Under the pieces are notes generated by a model that was not told the origin of the DNA, did no database searches, and was given only the letters and a program-made list of their open reading frames with translations. A stretch of 64,000 bases of DNA, taken from NCBI GenBank assembly GCA_963970005.1, contig CAXAMN010026750.1:219619-283618 (forward strand). The letters are read 5' to 3'. The position numbers and the translations under genes are program-made. This DNA is from Durusdinium trenchii (taxonomy: Eukaryota; Sar; Dinophyceae; Suessiales; Symbiodiniaceae). Shown in pieces: positions 9,509 through 21,423 of this stretch. How positions within the stretch are numbered: the first letter of the stretch is position 1; each line of letters opens with the position of its first letter.

Positions 9509-10315
9509 TTGGAGCGTCCTTCCCAATCTCTTCTGCGCTTCTTTTCACTTCATGATACTCGCCTGAACCCTCTTTGTCTTCCATCTTCGATTGTTGTGCC
9601 TTGCTGTCAAAGGCATCTTGGCGCGCAGTTCTCTGGCTTGCCTTCACAGCAAATCTGCTTCGAACGATGGAACACCATCTCGCCACCCAGGGCCACAGGT
9701 CGTGTGATGCGTGCAGAGTCACGCCATACTCAGCGTCCACACTATACCTCAAAGTCAACACATCACCACGCAAAAGGCGTTGAAAAGCTCCCATGTGTCC
9801 AAGGCTCTGACTGGAGTACTTTGCACCCATCCCAGGACAACGTGGCAGACTTTGGCGCCAAAGCCTTATAGCGGTGAAGCGATTCTGTGAACTGAGGCAG
9901 AAGATTGGTATTGGGACCTGCAACATGGTCAAGGACAAGGAGACGATCAAATTCGATGAGAACTACAAGAGTGTTGGAGCTGTGAGCGCAGTGGGGCATG
10001 GCATGTCACGCACTGATTACGATGCTGCAGACAGCTGACAGCTTGGAGATGAGCCCAATCCAGAGAGCTGCCTGGATTGGATCTTCACAAGCCTCGCTTT
10101 TGGCATCAGCATTGCGTTTGCTTCAGTGCGCAATGCTGTGGATTTTCTTCAAGCGCATGGCCCGTCGCTTTCAGGTCCAAGGGGGCTTGAGCCTGAGCAC
10201 AAGATCAATGACAGGTTCACAAAAGTGGACGCTACCTGTCAAAGCTTGGAAACAGAACCAGGGCATTTGCATCTTGCGCTTGTGTACAGGATGCAAGAGC
10301 TCTGGGACTGACCTG
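9509..10315 (+). pseudogene. Copia RNase H tail and C-terminal region
   Basis: One frame reads LHPSQDNVADFGAKAL ending at 9871; the D-N-x-A-D-x-x-x-K-x-L pattern closes the RNase H domain of copia polyproteins (DxNxADxxTKxL). The next frame continues with RFCELRQKIGIG and a charged stretch (MVKDKETIKFDENYKS) up to a stop near 10038. A further open part (SCLDWIFTSLAFGISIAF, EPGHLHLALVYRMQELWD, ends 10311) looks like the usual C-terminal extension. The 3' direct repeat begins 40 bases later. Confidence 0.45.
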
Positions 10316-10352
10316 TAGAGGCATTGCTCCTAGCATTCTGCTTTAAGTGGGG

Positions 10353-10435
10353 CGCAGGGAAGTTCATACATGTTGTATAGCTCATGTCACCGCAGCCCTT
10401 TTGCGCGTCGAAAGGTTGCGCTACCCGCTTGCAGG
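10353..10435 (+). repeat. Direct repeat, possible 3' LTR fragment
   Basis: Second copy of the 83-bp repeat at 7506-7588, with roughly one difference per ten bases (for example TACATAC against TTCATAC). Confidence 0.65.
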
Positions 10436-10439
10436 TTCA

Positions 10440-11515
10440 CCCCTTGCTTGCTGCACTGCTGGACGACCCCTTTTGCTGGAAAGATTTTTCACTTGTTTTT
10501 TCAACATAAGGTGTTTTGTACAGACAGTGCGCACTCCCGGGAAGTTTTGGAAGGCTTAATGATTAAAGAGATTATGAAAAGTAATTGAACGAGGTGGTCA
10601 AAAGGAAAAGCACATAAAAATAAGTTTCAGGAAAGCTGCAATCCAAGAAAGCCCAAATCTCTAGACATGATTTAGCATCCCCCCAAAAGTAAGGCCAGAA
10701 CTTGTTTGCTGGACTACCCCTTTTGTTGGCTTTTTGTTGTTCAATGTTTTTGATCAGAATTGTTGTCAAGAAAATGCGCGCGTATCTTGGGAAATTTTGA
10801 ACGGCTTGAAGATTAAAAAGATGATTAACAGTAAAAAACGAGTTGATCAAAAGGAAAAAACACAAAAAATGAAGATCAACTTCAGGATAGCTGCAATTCA
10901 AGAAACACCAAATCTGTAGGCATTATTTCAGAACTTGCTTGCTGGAATGCTCCCTTTGCTGGGATGCTTTCCTGTTTACAAATGTTTTTGAAGCATGAAA
11001 AAATTTTCATTGAGCGCGCAGGAGGTGCGCATTTTGATTCTCCGCACGCAGTTCTGAAAAAACAAGATTTCTGCAACGCTGTTCTGCGAAGAAATTCCGG
11101 TTTTCTCCCGAGCTGTGCGCGGAGAAATCATGAAATGATCCAAGACTTTCCCGAGAAAACAATCCAAACTTCTGCAGCGCTAGCGACGAAGAAATCTTGC
11201 AGTTTTTAAATAAAGAACTCAAAGTACAATGTTGACACTTACTTGCTTGAGTGACAAGTGGCTGCAAATGCCCGCCAATTGGCTGCCAAGTGGCTGCCTG
11301 AGCAAGTGGCTGCAAGTGACTGCAAAACCAAAAATCAAAATGTACGTCATTTGCCCGCTCTCTGTAAATTTTGCAAAGAATGCACACATATAATCATATA
11401 TATACATCGGGAATTTTTGGAAGACCTAAAAAATTACAAAGATTATATACGACAGTAAAATAATTGAGCAAAAGGAAAAACACAAAAAATGACTAGCTGC
11501 AATCCAAGAAACATA
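10440..11515 (+). repeat. Decayed tandem repeat of about 250 bp, three copies
   Basis: Copies begin near 10440 and 10690, and a shortened copy lies at about 11408-11515. Shared landmarks in order are CTGGACNACCCCTTTTG, GGGAANTTTTGNANG, ATTAAANAGAT, CAAAAGGAAAA, and GCTGCAATNCAAGAAA. The piece at 10,950-11,210 between copies two and three is AT-rich with no similarity I can see. No coding potential. Confidence 0.6.
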
Positions 11516-12920
11516 ACACCAGCAACAAAGTCCACCAAAATACCATTCCACCCGAAATAACAGTATTCAACAGTATTCCGGGGGCTTTATTAATCGGGGC
11601 AGGAAAATTGTTGGCTTTATTTTGGGGCCTTTTATTCATCAAAGGACAACATTATTCTGTAGTTTAACTTTAAAAAACATTTGCCAGAAGCGTCAGTAGT
11701 CTAGCGCCACTCTAGCACTGCTACTTGAGTGGAATTAATTCCAAACCCAGTCGATCCTGGTGCCTGTCAGGCTGGGTTCTCATTGAGACTACAGGTGCTG
11801 AAACAGCTTTGTACCTTGAGGTGCCTGAGTGCCTTGAATTGCTTTTAAATATAACATGTTTTTCTGATTCGGGATGTGCGGAGGCAGAGTGGTCAAAGAT
11901 GCGAGTGAAGCAAACTTTCTTGGAGGACTACTCGAGCTGATATGCACAAAAACCATCAAAAGCCATGTTCTCGCTGATTCCTGTTGGTGAGAGGCTTTGG
12001 TCCTGGAGTGGCCTGGTTTGAAGATTGAGCAGAAGGCTGCTAGTCCATTCAACTGTGATTTGTGATTTGTGTACACAATTTCAAGGGGACTTCTTCAAAT
12101 TTTAAACAGTGATTTCTGTTGATTCCCGCTTCAGAGGGCAAGGGTTCTTCAAGGAAGCCCATCCTTACAATGTATTGTAACTCTGGATTCGACGCATAAT
12201 CCATGCAGTTCCATGTATTCAGGATGTACATGGATTTACTGAAGGGAGTAGAGGGGATTTGGGATCTATGGAGCTCATGTCGGAGACTGCGTTGATAGTA
12301 GCTTTGTCTACTCACTTCGGTTTGAACTTGCTTTGGTGCGCAGCAGCCTCAAGCAGCGTGGCGCTGTCAGTCCCTCCAATGTTTGTTCTACCTATATTGG
12401 CTTGTGTGTGAACTGTAGAATCCTGTTACGTCCTGCCCCGACTGAAAACAGCGCAAGATCAAGATCTCTCTATAATCATTGGGCGCTCAAGGGTTGCCTG
12501 CCATGTTCAAGGGCGGGACGCGCAAACAGCAAAGGCCTCTTGTGAGAAGTGCAGCAAAGCACCAAAGCACTTGGAGTGGACTGCCATGCAATGCAACTGG
12601 ACAAACATACAGTCTAGCTGTCCTACTTCTCAAACCCGATTCAGGTCTACCGGGCCACTGAGATTACATGGCAATGCAGGCTAAGCTGTCCTACTCGCAT
12701 ATTCTCAGGAGCTCATAACCGGGCAAAACTTTGACGTTCGCAGTGCCAGAATCGCTCTGCGCGTGCAGCTCTAGGCGATGCCACCCTGTTGAGACTTTGC
12801 AAAGTTACCAAAGCGGGTTGCGCGCACACGCACATACACTCGGGAAATGCGTATGGAAATGAATGCCTCATGCCACAGGCCAACCTAGGTGAAACAATGG
12901 CCTGAGTAGAACGGGAAGAG
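11516..12920. other. Unassigned sequence
   Basis: AT-rich non-repetitive sequence. Short open frames look random. Nothing supportable was found apart from a few words resembling splice sites. Confidence 0.5.
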
Positions 12921-12927
12921 TACGTTG

Positions 12928-12996
12928 GACCCATCGCTAGTAGGTTGGAGGCCATCTCGACAAGGTTGGATGCCATCGCTATTTGGTTGGCTCAGC
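12928..12996 (+). repeat. 21-bp repeat (GGTTGGAGGCCATCGCTA type), three units
   Basis: Units GTAGGTTGGAGGCCATCTCG, CAAGGTTGGATGCCATCGCT and ATTTGGTTGG follow each other. On the minus strand this reads SDG(I/L)QP-type heptapeptides, common in dinoflagellate gene models as translated repeat. The same unit recurs at 24,013-24,110. Confidence 0.75.
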
Positions 12997-13094
12997 TTTC
13001 GCAGGTTCAGCCTGTCGTTGATCAGTGCAGTCATCTTGAGCACAAGTAAAGCAGGACAAGCGTATACTGAAAAATCCACCTTAGATTGCCTGCT

Positions 13095-13671
13095 TCAAGG
13101 CACAACATCTTGAGATTCGCAGACACTTGGACAAGAAAGCTCACGTTGAGCGCCGGCGTTTAATCCAACGAAAACGTCACATCTCCAGGTCTGATAGACT
13201 TGACTTTTAAGAGACTTAAAAGTGCAGGTACCAAGACAGGTTGAAAGGATGCATAGATAGCCTATAAGGCTGTTCGCCGTATAGTCTATTTTCTGCTTCG
13301 GCCTTTTCCTATCATGCTTCCACCCAGGGCCTCCCCGCGGCGAAAAATTGAGTTGTAAGCCGTGGTAAGCTTCCTTTGTGGCGCTGGCGAGCAGCGCGAC
13401 GTTGAAATCATATAATATGGCGACAAGTATTACTTTGTTGATCTTCTTGCAGACTTTATCAGGTTTCGGCTTGAGGTTGCCACGGGTGACGGCCAGGCAA
13501 ATACCTGACCTAAATCTGCGGGGGTCGCCAAAGCTTTCGCTCCCTGCGCCGTCTTTCAAGAAGGTTGGGGAGAGCAAAGCAAACGCTCAGGACCAAGAGG
13601 AGGGCGCAAGCATTTCATGGATCAGTTGTGGACCAAAACCTTTTGAGCAGAAACCCTTTCAACGGGGCTGA
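13095..13671. other. Possible exon with signal peptide (plus) or long ORF (minus)
   Basis: Plus strand: Met at 13417 begins MATSITLLIFLQTLSGFGLR, a hydrophobic stretch like a signal peptide, and stays open to 13671 (84 codons), with a charged tail. Minus strand: 160 open codons from 13577 to 13095 with a central hydrophobic part. Neither matches a family I know, and at most one can be real. The plus frame has the more protein-like start; a donor-like GGTTTCGG lies within it. Confidence 0.2.
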
Positions 13672-14340
13672 ATGAAAGGCATGTTCCAAGCAAGCTCATA
13701 GCACGCAGGTCAGGATTGCAGTTTAGGAGGACTTGCGCCCAGCCATCGCAGCTTGGAAGCTGGGAAGAAACGCGAGCAACTGGGCGTGAGCTTCCAGAAT
13801 TTCGAAGGATAAGGAGCTTGTTATATTGTCGCCGACTTGCAGGGCTACAAATTGCACAGCTTAGCGTGTGGAGATGTAAAATGTGGAAACTAAAAAGGTG
13901 TGGCAACGAGAGAGAATTAGACATGGGAGGCTGGTGGCTTCATAAATGCAACAGGCTCAGAATTGGGCGCGGGGGCTACACGCAGAGCGATCATAATTCT
14001 ACTAAAGCTTGAAAAGTTCTTTGACCAGCAAGAACAACGCGGAAAGCCACGCAAGCAGCATAGTGCTGGCCAACAAGAAGGCAACAAAAGCAGGGCAGCC
14101 TGACTGCTTTTGCGCGTAAATCTAAATATTTCAATTCCTTGCTTAGGGGGGCATATTGGTCAGCAGTTTCCTGATCCTTCATTTGGTGACAAGAAAATGA
14201 AGTTTCTAGCGCGCGCAGTATAGGGCATTACCATCCATACTAGCACGTTTTGTTTTGTGGGCCGTGCCTTGAAATATTGATCGCTCTTCGATTTTTTCCT
14301 TCGATTCAAACCGCAAGCTGCCTCAGAATGCATCACGCCA
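13672..14340. other. Unassigned sequence
   Basis: No supportable gene. Contains only short random-looking frames. Confidence 0.4.
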
Positions 14341-14354
14341 CAAAAAAATCATCC

Positions 14355-14765
14355 GTCATGAATTTCACGAAATTTCACGTTTTCAGGCCTTATAGACGAT
14401 CTATAGATGTAAATTCACGAAATTTCACGGAATTTCAGGCTGCTATTTTTCGTGAAATTTCATGAAATTTCGTCAAATTTCGTGAATTATCGTGAATTAT
14501 TCGTGAAATTTGGTGAATTTTCGTGAAATTTGCTGAATTTTCATGAAATTTCGTGAATTTTCATGAAATTTCACGAAATGTCATGAACTTTCGTGAAATT
14601 TGGTGAATTTTCGGGAAATTTCGTGAAATTTGGTGAATTTTCGTGAAATTTTGTGAAACTCGTGAATTTTCATGAAATTTCGTGAAACTTCGCGAATTTT
14701 CATGACATTTCGTGGATTTTCATGAAAATTTGTCAATGTGAATGTTGTAAGAAATTTCGTGGATC
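14355..14765. repeat. GTGAAATTTC satellite with an orientation switch
   Basis: About 400 bases made of variants of TTTCGTGAA, TTTTCATGAAA and AATTTCACG, with a period of roughly 10 to 22 bases. To the left of about 14,440 the words are AATTTCACGAAATTT; to the right they run as CGTGAAATTTC, so the two parts are complementary and can pair. The core word is itself nearly palindromic. No coding capacity. Confidence 0.85.
14391..14405. repeat. TATAGACGATCTATA, first copy
   Basis: A 15-base near-palindrome within the satellite block. The identical 15 bases occur again at 15467-15481. Confidence 0.6.
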
Positions 14766-15632
14766 TTCGTGAAGTTCTCTCTCAACTTTGCAAATTTTGC
14801 AACTATTTTCCCCTTTTGCGGCAATTTCGGTCAGTTGCGCGCCCAAGAAATTTCGTCATATGTTCTTAATCGGTGTTTTCTATTTGATTGTGGCGGGCAG
14901 AATCTCTTGCAAAATCCATATATTCTTTATGTCGAGCGAGAAAACTATTCCGAAATTGTTTCAGAGACCTGTCTCTTTGCGATGCCACGAAAGGATGTGG
15001 GGCCGAAGCTTTCATTAAGATTGCGCGCGGGCGCCTATACGCCTGTCCGGTTGACATATCTGGCACCATTGATGGTTTTTGCCCACCACATGAATGAAGC
15101 CGCTTTGCGAAAAGACAGTTGAAGAAGCATTGCCTATGAGAATGTTGCTCCTTGTTGCCGATTTTGCTTAAAGCCTTTGGCCTATACCCACCATGTTACC
15201 CAACCAGAGATGACGTTGGCCGCCGGAGTCAGGCAAGTTTTCACGAAGCTGGCAAGCTTCAACACTTCCATGAGTTGGTGCTCTGGGCAAAACAACAAAT
15301 CAGGATGGTAGGTCGCAAAGCGCGCTCGCAGCCATGAATGGCTGTTAAAACATCCATGGGGCCAGGAACCAAGTAGTCAGATTTAGTGAAAAGACCGGCG
15401 CGGGCAAGGAAATCGTGGGGAATGGAGTGGCCTGATCTCGCATGGCTTGGAAAAGGACGTATAGACGATCTATAAGTCCTTTGGGCAACGGTGAGCTATA
15501 CATCCGCTTGACCTGTGTTGGTACGTATACAGCTCTCACCAGTGGCCTCTGCGTTGGCCATCCACCAATGGCGAGAGGGATGGCCCCCTGCTTGTAAGAC
15601 CAAAATGTCCCCTGTGAGTCCAAGGGTGCCGC
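14766..15632. other. Unassigned sequence with small open frames
   Basis: Plus-strand frame 14769-15122 (117 codons) and minus-strand frame 15824-15345 (159 codons) overlap repeats or have no recognisable motif. The minus frame extends into the direct repeat below. I do not call a gene. Confidence 0.3.
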
Positions 15633-16018
15633 ACACACTCTGACATTGGTTTTCAGTGACTCAGTTACCACGTTGGGAAGGAAGGCGAGGGAACGGAAAG
15701 GTGCATAAGTCCGCAAAAAACCGTATTGTTGAACATTGTTGGCAGCTGCATTCGAAAACGGTCTGACAATCAAAGTCGGCTGCAAAGCGTCGCAAGGTGG
15801 CGGTGGGTTTGTGGGAGGTATCATGAAGAACTATGAAACAAACCGTGGAAGAGTGGAGTAACAGCGTGTGGAAAACTTCGCAGGTACATGGTTGAGCGTC
15901 CTCAACCACTTCCCTTCCAGCGACCCAGCTTCGTTGGATCAGGTTAGTCGCTGGAAGCCTGATCCCCCTGCTTTTGTTACCTGGTTGAGAACCCTTTGTC
16001 CAGGGGTGGACACACACA
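15633..16018 (+). repeat. 384-bp direct repeat, copy 1
   Basis: Nearly identical to 16784-17170; the differences seen are one base in a run of A (near 15717 against 16869) and TTACC against TTTCC near the right end. It ends in a short (CA)n run. Frames through it are open on the minus strand for 130 codons but carry no known motif. Confidence 0.9.
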
Positions 16019-16783
16019 AATCGCCGGCTTCGGCGCTTTTTCAAAGAACGGTGGCACACATACGGTGCCGCTTCGCGGCGCGCATGTGAAAAAACCTAAA
16101 TAGTCACCTAAAAAGCCTTAGAAACAAAAGGAAAGAAAGACAGAAAGAGCAGCGCTAAGAGGGGAAGAAAGAAAGATAGGTGTAGGAAAAATGACTACTT
16201 AGCCCTTGACTGGGGTAGGGAAACGAGCCTCAAGAACAACCTAAAAAGCCTGAGAGAAAGCCCAAGAAACGACCGAAGGCGTAAGAAGAAAAGCGGGGGG
16301 GCAGGGAAATGTATGTACATGTGTGTGTGTGTCCGTGTGTGTGTATGAATACTTAGCCCTCTAGAATTACTGATTACTGAGCAGAAATGAATTGCGCGCA
16401 GTAGCTAGGGAGCGGGACTTTAGTCTTAGACCGCCCGGGTAGGAAAGACTAGAAAAGGAACAACGCAGGGAAAGGCACCGACACACAAGTGTGTCGAGTA
16501 CCATTTCCCTATGTTGCCCTAAATAGGTAGGGAGTAGAACTCAGCGGGGGGGCCTGCCTCATTGGGGGTTGATCACCGCACCGTTTTATAGCCCGGCGGC
16601 TGTCGAAGTAGTCCCGTTTTTGGGCCCGGCGGCCAATGCATCAGTTGATTCTATGGATGTGTCAATGACTTCCAGTGGAAATCCGGTGAAAGGTGGCAAG
16701 TTGGGGTGGATGATTTCCTATGCAAAAACGGCGCCCCTGTGACGGGGGTCACACTCAGCACCCGAGTGGGACGGCTGAGCGAA
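16019..16783. other. Spacer between the direct repeats
   Basis: 765 bases, purine-rich at 16,110-16,300 (GGAAAGAAAGA-type), with a short GT run at 16,321-16,345. No coding sequence. If the flanking repeats are LTRs, this would be the internal part of a terminal-repeat element in miniature; no convincing primer-binding site was found. Confidence 0.5.
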
Positions 16784-17170
16784 ACACACTCTGACATTGG
16801 TTTTCAGTGACTCAGTTACCACGTTGGGAAGGAAGGCGAGGGAACGGAAAGGTGCATAAGTCCGCAAAAAAACCGTATTGTTGAACATTGTTGGCAGCTG
16901 CATTCGAAAACGGTCTGACAATCAAAGTCGGCTGCAAAGCGTCGCAAGGTGGCGGTGGGTTTGTGGGAGGTATCATGAAGAACTATGAAACAAACCGTGG
17001 AAGAGTGGAGTAACAGCGTGTGGAAAACTTCGCAGGTACATGGTTGAGCGTCCTCAACCACTTCCCTTCCAGCGACCCAGCTTCGTTGGATCAGGTTAGT
17101 CGCTGGAAGCCTGATCCCCCTGCTTTTGTTTCCTGGTTGAGAACCCTTTGTCCAGGGGTGGACACACACA
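16784..17170 (+). repeat. 384-bp direct repeat, copy 2
   Basis: Second copy, about 99 percent identical by eye to 15633-16018, ending in a longer (CA)n run (17,161-17,178). Confidence 0.9.
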
Positions 17171-18613
17171 CACACACTTGAGAAAGAGAGCTAGAAAGAG
17201 ACAGTTCAGGGCGTTACCAGGGATGCATTAGCTCTTCACTGTTTTAAATAGCCAATTCGTGAAAGACGACCTGACTCTGTCAATGGCCAATGTGCAAGCC
17301 ACAAAGTGGAGGAGTCCGCAATAACAATGCTTAAATCATTCGATGCAGGTACGTCCAGAAGGCGCCCCCTCCGGATATCACCGCAGTGCAAGGAGTGTCT
17401 TCGCTGCGTGGTGACTCCAAGACTGCGCGCCACTGCCCTGCTGTGGAATTGGGGTTGACACACACACAAGAGGGCCAGAACACATCAGAGAGATGTATAT
17501 ACAGAGAAACAAAATCACCACACATCCAAGCTTCTGATGGTGTATCCTATGGTTTTGTAAGTGTCCCTTGATGGTATTTGGGTGGCTGCAACTTGCAAGA
17601 TCGTGCCATTGGTCTGCCGATGCCAATGATTCGCCCAATTTCTGGGCTCAGCAGATTCTGCAAATTGGATTTCTCCAGCGGCAACTTGCAGACGTGGCCT
17701 GATGGCAACATGCGGCAACAGTGGCCAGATCCCTCCATTGTTTCGTTCCAGCGCAGTTTGCGCGAGAATCTGTTCAACTGGGGGTTATTGGTTTGGCTTC
17801 AGTCCTGTCTCCAATATGTTACAGGAAGAGTGGGCAAGAATCTGATTTGGGAAATGCAGCTGTTCAATTCTAAAGCGTGACAGACCTACAAACCGCTGAC
17901 AAGTTGCGCAATGAATCTGAGCGCCTTCCAAAGACTCTGCACCACACTCGGTAGGTACTCGAGAGTTGATGGTACCACTTGGCGAGCATAGATGAAGAAA
18001 CAATTCTCATGTTAAGAGTTAAGACCAAAATGAAGCGACATGTCGCCATAAAGCCTAAGTAAATTGCAGTACGTCAATTGCATGTGGAGGCCTGCGAACT
18101 GTACACCTCGGTTAACATGTGCTGAAAACCATACAACACCAGGCAGTGGTAAACATTGCCTTTGCTTCATTTTTGCACTCGTCTCGGGCCCCAAGCAGGC
18201 AATTTGTTCAGCATCACAGCTGGTGAGAGTGACAAACTCTGGCATGCAAGCAGGCGTAGTCCACGAATCATGTTTAAGACCTTTCGCTGAGAGCAGTATC
18301 ACCCAAAAGGGTCGGCTAGAGAGCCCATTGCTTCCAGTGCACCAACCTAAATTCCACCAGGATCTCCCGATCCCTCTTTGACAGTTGATCCAACGTGCAG
18401 GGTTGCTTATTCAAGTCACCCCTTGCCAAGACTTAGTGAGACCATGACAAAATATCGCGAAACTGAAAACAACATGAAGTATATACATTTTGGAATATCA
18501 TCGTGGATATCAGGTGTGAGTTCCGGGATGTTCTGTGATATTCCATCTTGCTCTTGGCAGCACGAGAGGTGACATATGCAGTTGAGTGGCGGCCTTCTGT
18601 GGGAACAGGCCTC
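17171..18613. other. Unassigned sequence
   Basis: Mixed sequence with a (CA)5 at 17458-17468 and scattered short frames up to 100 codons (17578-17880, plus). No family or splice-site logic supports a gene. Confidence 0.4.
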
Positions 18614-19518
18614 CTGCTAGCATTATGATGTAAAATTGTTGCTATAATTGAGAACCAGTAAAATATTTATTTTTAGGAATCAATTAGGAAAAAAAAGAAC
18701 TTCAAAATAGAACAATAAAAGCATTGAAAGCAAGAATAGAAAAGAAAAAGAACACGCCTTTTGATGCTTGAAGGCATGGCTAGAATGCGGCTAGAACTAA
18801 GAGAGAGAGAGAGAGAGATTTGTGACTCACGGCTCGAGCTAGTAATTGTAGCAGCTAGCTAGCTAGGCCAGGCCAAGGGCAGACTCAGACTTGGACAGAG
18901 GACCTGGTAGGACCTAGACTCTAGACTCTAGACTCTATAGACTCCTGTGGTTCATGTTTGATTTGGACCAGTGACCAGTCACCAGGACGTAGACATAGAC
19001 TCACTATATCCGATGCATCGAACGAGGAAATGAAGGAGGAAAGGAACGAGTAGGAAAGGAAGAAGGAAATGAAGAGGGGAAGACATATTTGAATGGGGAA
19101 AATAAGAAAAACAGTAAGAAGGAAAGGAATGCATAAGTAAGGACAGGAAGGAAACGAGTAACTAGTAACTAGTCACAACTAGTCACAGCTGACCTAGTCC
19201 AATCACTAGTCACTAGGCACAGGAACTAGTCACCTAGGCCCAGGCCAGGCATTTTAGTCACAGTCACTCACTAGTCACTAGTCATACCAGTCACTAGTCA
19301 CTAGTCACCAGCTGGCTGACTACTTGGCTAGCAGCTGGCAGCTAGCTAGCTTCCTCTTCTCTTTGTTCCTATTATTTGTCAATCTTCTTCTTGCAGTCTA
19401 TTTTTTTTTCTATTTTTGATATTATTTTATTTTCTATTTCATTCCTATGTCATCTCTAAAATAAATATTTTAATGTTTTTCAATGATAGCAGCCAAAATT
19501 ACATCATAATGCTAGCAG
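18614..19518. mobile_element. 905-bp non-autonomous element with about 65-bp terminal inverted repeats
   Basis: The left end CTGCTAGCATTATGATGTAA (18614-18633) is the exact complement of the right end (19499-19518). Similarity continues inward for about 65 bases with gaps (TTGCTATAATTGA / TCAATGATAGCAGCC, TAAAATATTTATTTT / AAAATAAATATTTTA). A second inner pair, GCAGCTAGCTAGC, lies near 18,850 and 19,335. The middle holds a purine tract (19,020-19,150) and many ACTAGTCAC words (19,155-19,310). There is no open frame of use, so a transposase must come from elsewhere. No clear target-site duplication was found. Confidence 0.8.
19155..19310. repeat. ACTAGTCAC repeat cluster inside the TIR element
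   Basis: CTAGTCAC occurs about ten times with short spacers. ACTAGT is palindromic. Repeated short words inside a TIR element can be transposase binding sites; this is inference. Confidence 0.7.
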
Positions 19519-19908
19519 CTTCAACGTCACCAGTCTGTGGCTTCGGATAAATGAACCTGTTGAATGATTGTTGAATATCATCTGACTAAAAACGGAGCGT
19601 CCTGGGAACTTGTGATGCCTGTTAAATAAATGCAGGTGGCCATGCTGTCTCCAAATCCAGCAAGGTGCATTTGACGGGGTCAGTGTCTCAGTATGTTTTC
19701 ATGAATGATTCAGCTCCCGCTTTGTGAATACAGTGGCTTCAGCAGGCTTCCCGCTGATGGACACTTTTCAATGCGGGTGCTGGCTTGCGCAGCCGACCAA
19801 GATGGTAAAGTGAAAAAATAATGCGAAAAGAAAGCAGACTTGACTTGTCACTGTCTTAAAGCCTGTGCATAGCGTACGTCTGATGTGAGTTGGATCTATA
19901 TACTCCAG

Positions 19909-20097
19909 GTCAACAGTGATGCTCGAGGGGTAACCCCGTTGCGACTCAATGGACCTTGGGTTGAGGCAGACGCTGCTGACTTTGAGTCTGTGCTTTCATT
20001 TCACGAAGATGTCACGTACTGTGATCAGGCCGCTAGTCTTCTTGCCAACAGAAGGCTGGAACAATTTGTAAAAACAAATTATATAACATCAAGAAAT
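19909..20097 (+). other. Possible terminal exon
   Basis: After an acceptor-like TACTCCAG (19901-19908) a frame opens with VNSDARGVTPLRLNGPWVEA and runs on as DAADFESVLSFHEDVTYCDQ to a stop at 20098-20100 (63 codons). Composition is protein-like and acidic, unlike the surrounding random frames. I do not recognise a family, and no partner exon was found. Confidence 0.3.
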
Positions 20098-20343
20098 TGA
20101 GAGAAACAGCACAGGTTGGTTGGTTTGGTACAAGCGCTTGGGTGGTTAGTCAGATGTGTCCATAGTTGCAACCACAGACCATAGGAAGTTGTGCAAGACC
20201 CAGCAGGGCTATTGAGCCGTTTTTTTGTGTTTGTTTTAGTTGCTCTATTTTCCAAGGCCAGGTCGAGCTCATGCTGCGAGTTTTGATGTAAACCTTGACC
20301 CGATGGGAGAAGCACGAGGAGAATGCCAGGCACGGTTGACACC

Positions 20344-20404
20344 ACACATCTACAGACGGACGGACGGACGGACGGACGGACAGGCAGAGAGAGAGAGAGA
20401 GAGA
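20344..20404 (+). repeat. (GGAC)n then (GA)n microsatellite
   Basis: GACGGACGGACGGACGGACGGAC followed by GAGAGAGAGAGAGA, direct from the sequence. Confidence 0.95.
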
Positions 20405-21340
20405 TGCACCCTACAGTTCTGCTGCAGGAAGATAACAGGGATGTATCAGACCTTCCAGGATTACTGCATTAGCCGAGTTACTGCAATAGACCTTGGCTGA
20501 TAAGCAGAATTGTGAGAAGTCCGCAGAAGAACTATTATTTGAACATTTTTGAACAGAGGTGGGACATGAAGTAAAGGGATGCAGGCACAAGTCTATGGAT
20601 CCGTTCATTTTCTCTAGCTTCGTTGGCTAGTGTCGAGAAATGAGGCGCTAGCCGCTAGCCCCTCCGCTTGTACACGGATAGAAATCTTGGTACTAACATG
20701 AGCAGCTCTAATAATATCACCTGGTCAGCACAGCCAGCAAAACTGATGATGCCCTTTGGAGATCGGGTTAGACACGCACACACACACACACACACGTTTG
20801 ATCGTTCCAGCACGGTTATTGTTCGTAGGTCTGAGAGCAAATTGGAGTTATGTAATCGATCTTTTCTTTTAGCAGCGCCAAAGTGTTCAAAGCTTAGTGA
20901 ACGACCAGCGACTTTCGCTCAGGTAAGCAAATGCTCAAAGTATTTGGCCCCAGAGGAGCGGGCAAAGCCTGGCCTAGATACTCAGACACAACATCCAGAT
21001 CATCCAGACAGCTTGAGGATGCTTGAGGCATAATTATTTGAGGCATAGCGGCATAACTAGTCCAACCGAAAAATTCACGACATCAGACCTTGTTTGTGTA
21101 ATTGTCATTTTTTCTCCCATGATGTTGGAGGACTCTACTGGCTATGTCAATGACCCGGCGTCGACCCTGTGCAGGCTAGCTAGAGATAAGACAGCTGAGT
21201 TGGCTTCGGTCAATCATTAAAGTAAAGCCGATTGCCAATTGCCTTTTCCTTTGTGTTGTGTTTCGGTTCGGCCGCACCAATGTTTCTCTTCATTTGTCAT
21301 TTGCCGGCCCTGCTACTCGTATAAACCTCACTGGAAGTCT
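20405..21340. other. Unassigned sequence with a (CA)n
   Basis: Contains (CA)12 at 20773-20796. Frame 20668-21033 (plus, 121 codons) crosses this microsatellite and is not supported as a gene. Confidence 0.4.
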
Positions 21341-21423
21341 AGATTCTAGATGAACACTGTACTTCATTGCCAGACTGCAAGAGGATTATTGTTCGAGCAG
21401 GCTCTCATTTGGGGGTTCAGCAA

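Larger units (their letters stand above)
7506..10437 (+). mobile_element. Deleted LTR retroelement between short direct repeats
   Basis: Direct repeats of about 83 bp bound this region (7506-7588 and 10353-10435). Between them on the plus strand come a Gag-like fragment, a post-protease and WCxxC region and an RNase H tail plus C-terminal region, in copia order but without integrase and RT. One internal piece (8769-9095) reads as RNase H on the opposite strand, so there has been an inversion or nested insertion. Confidence 0.5.
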
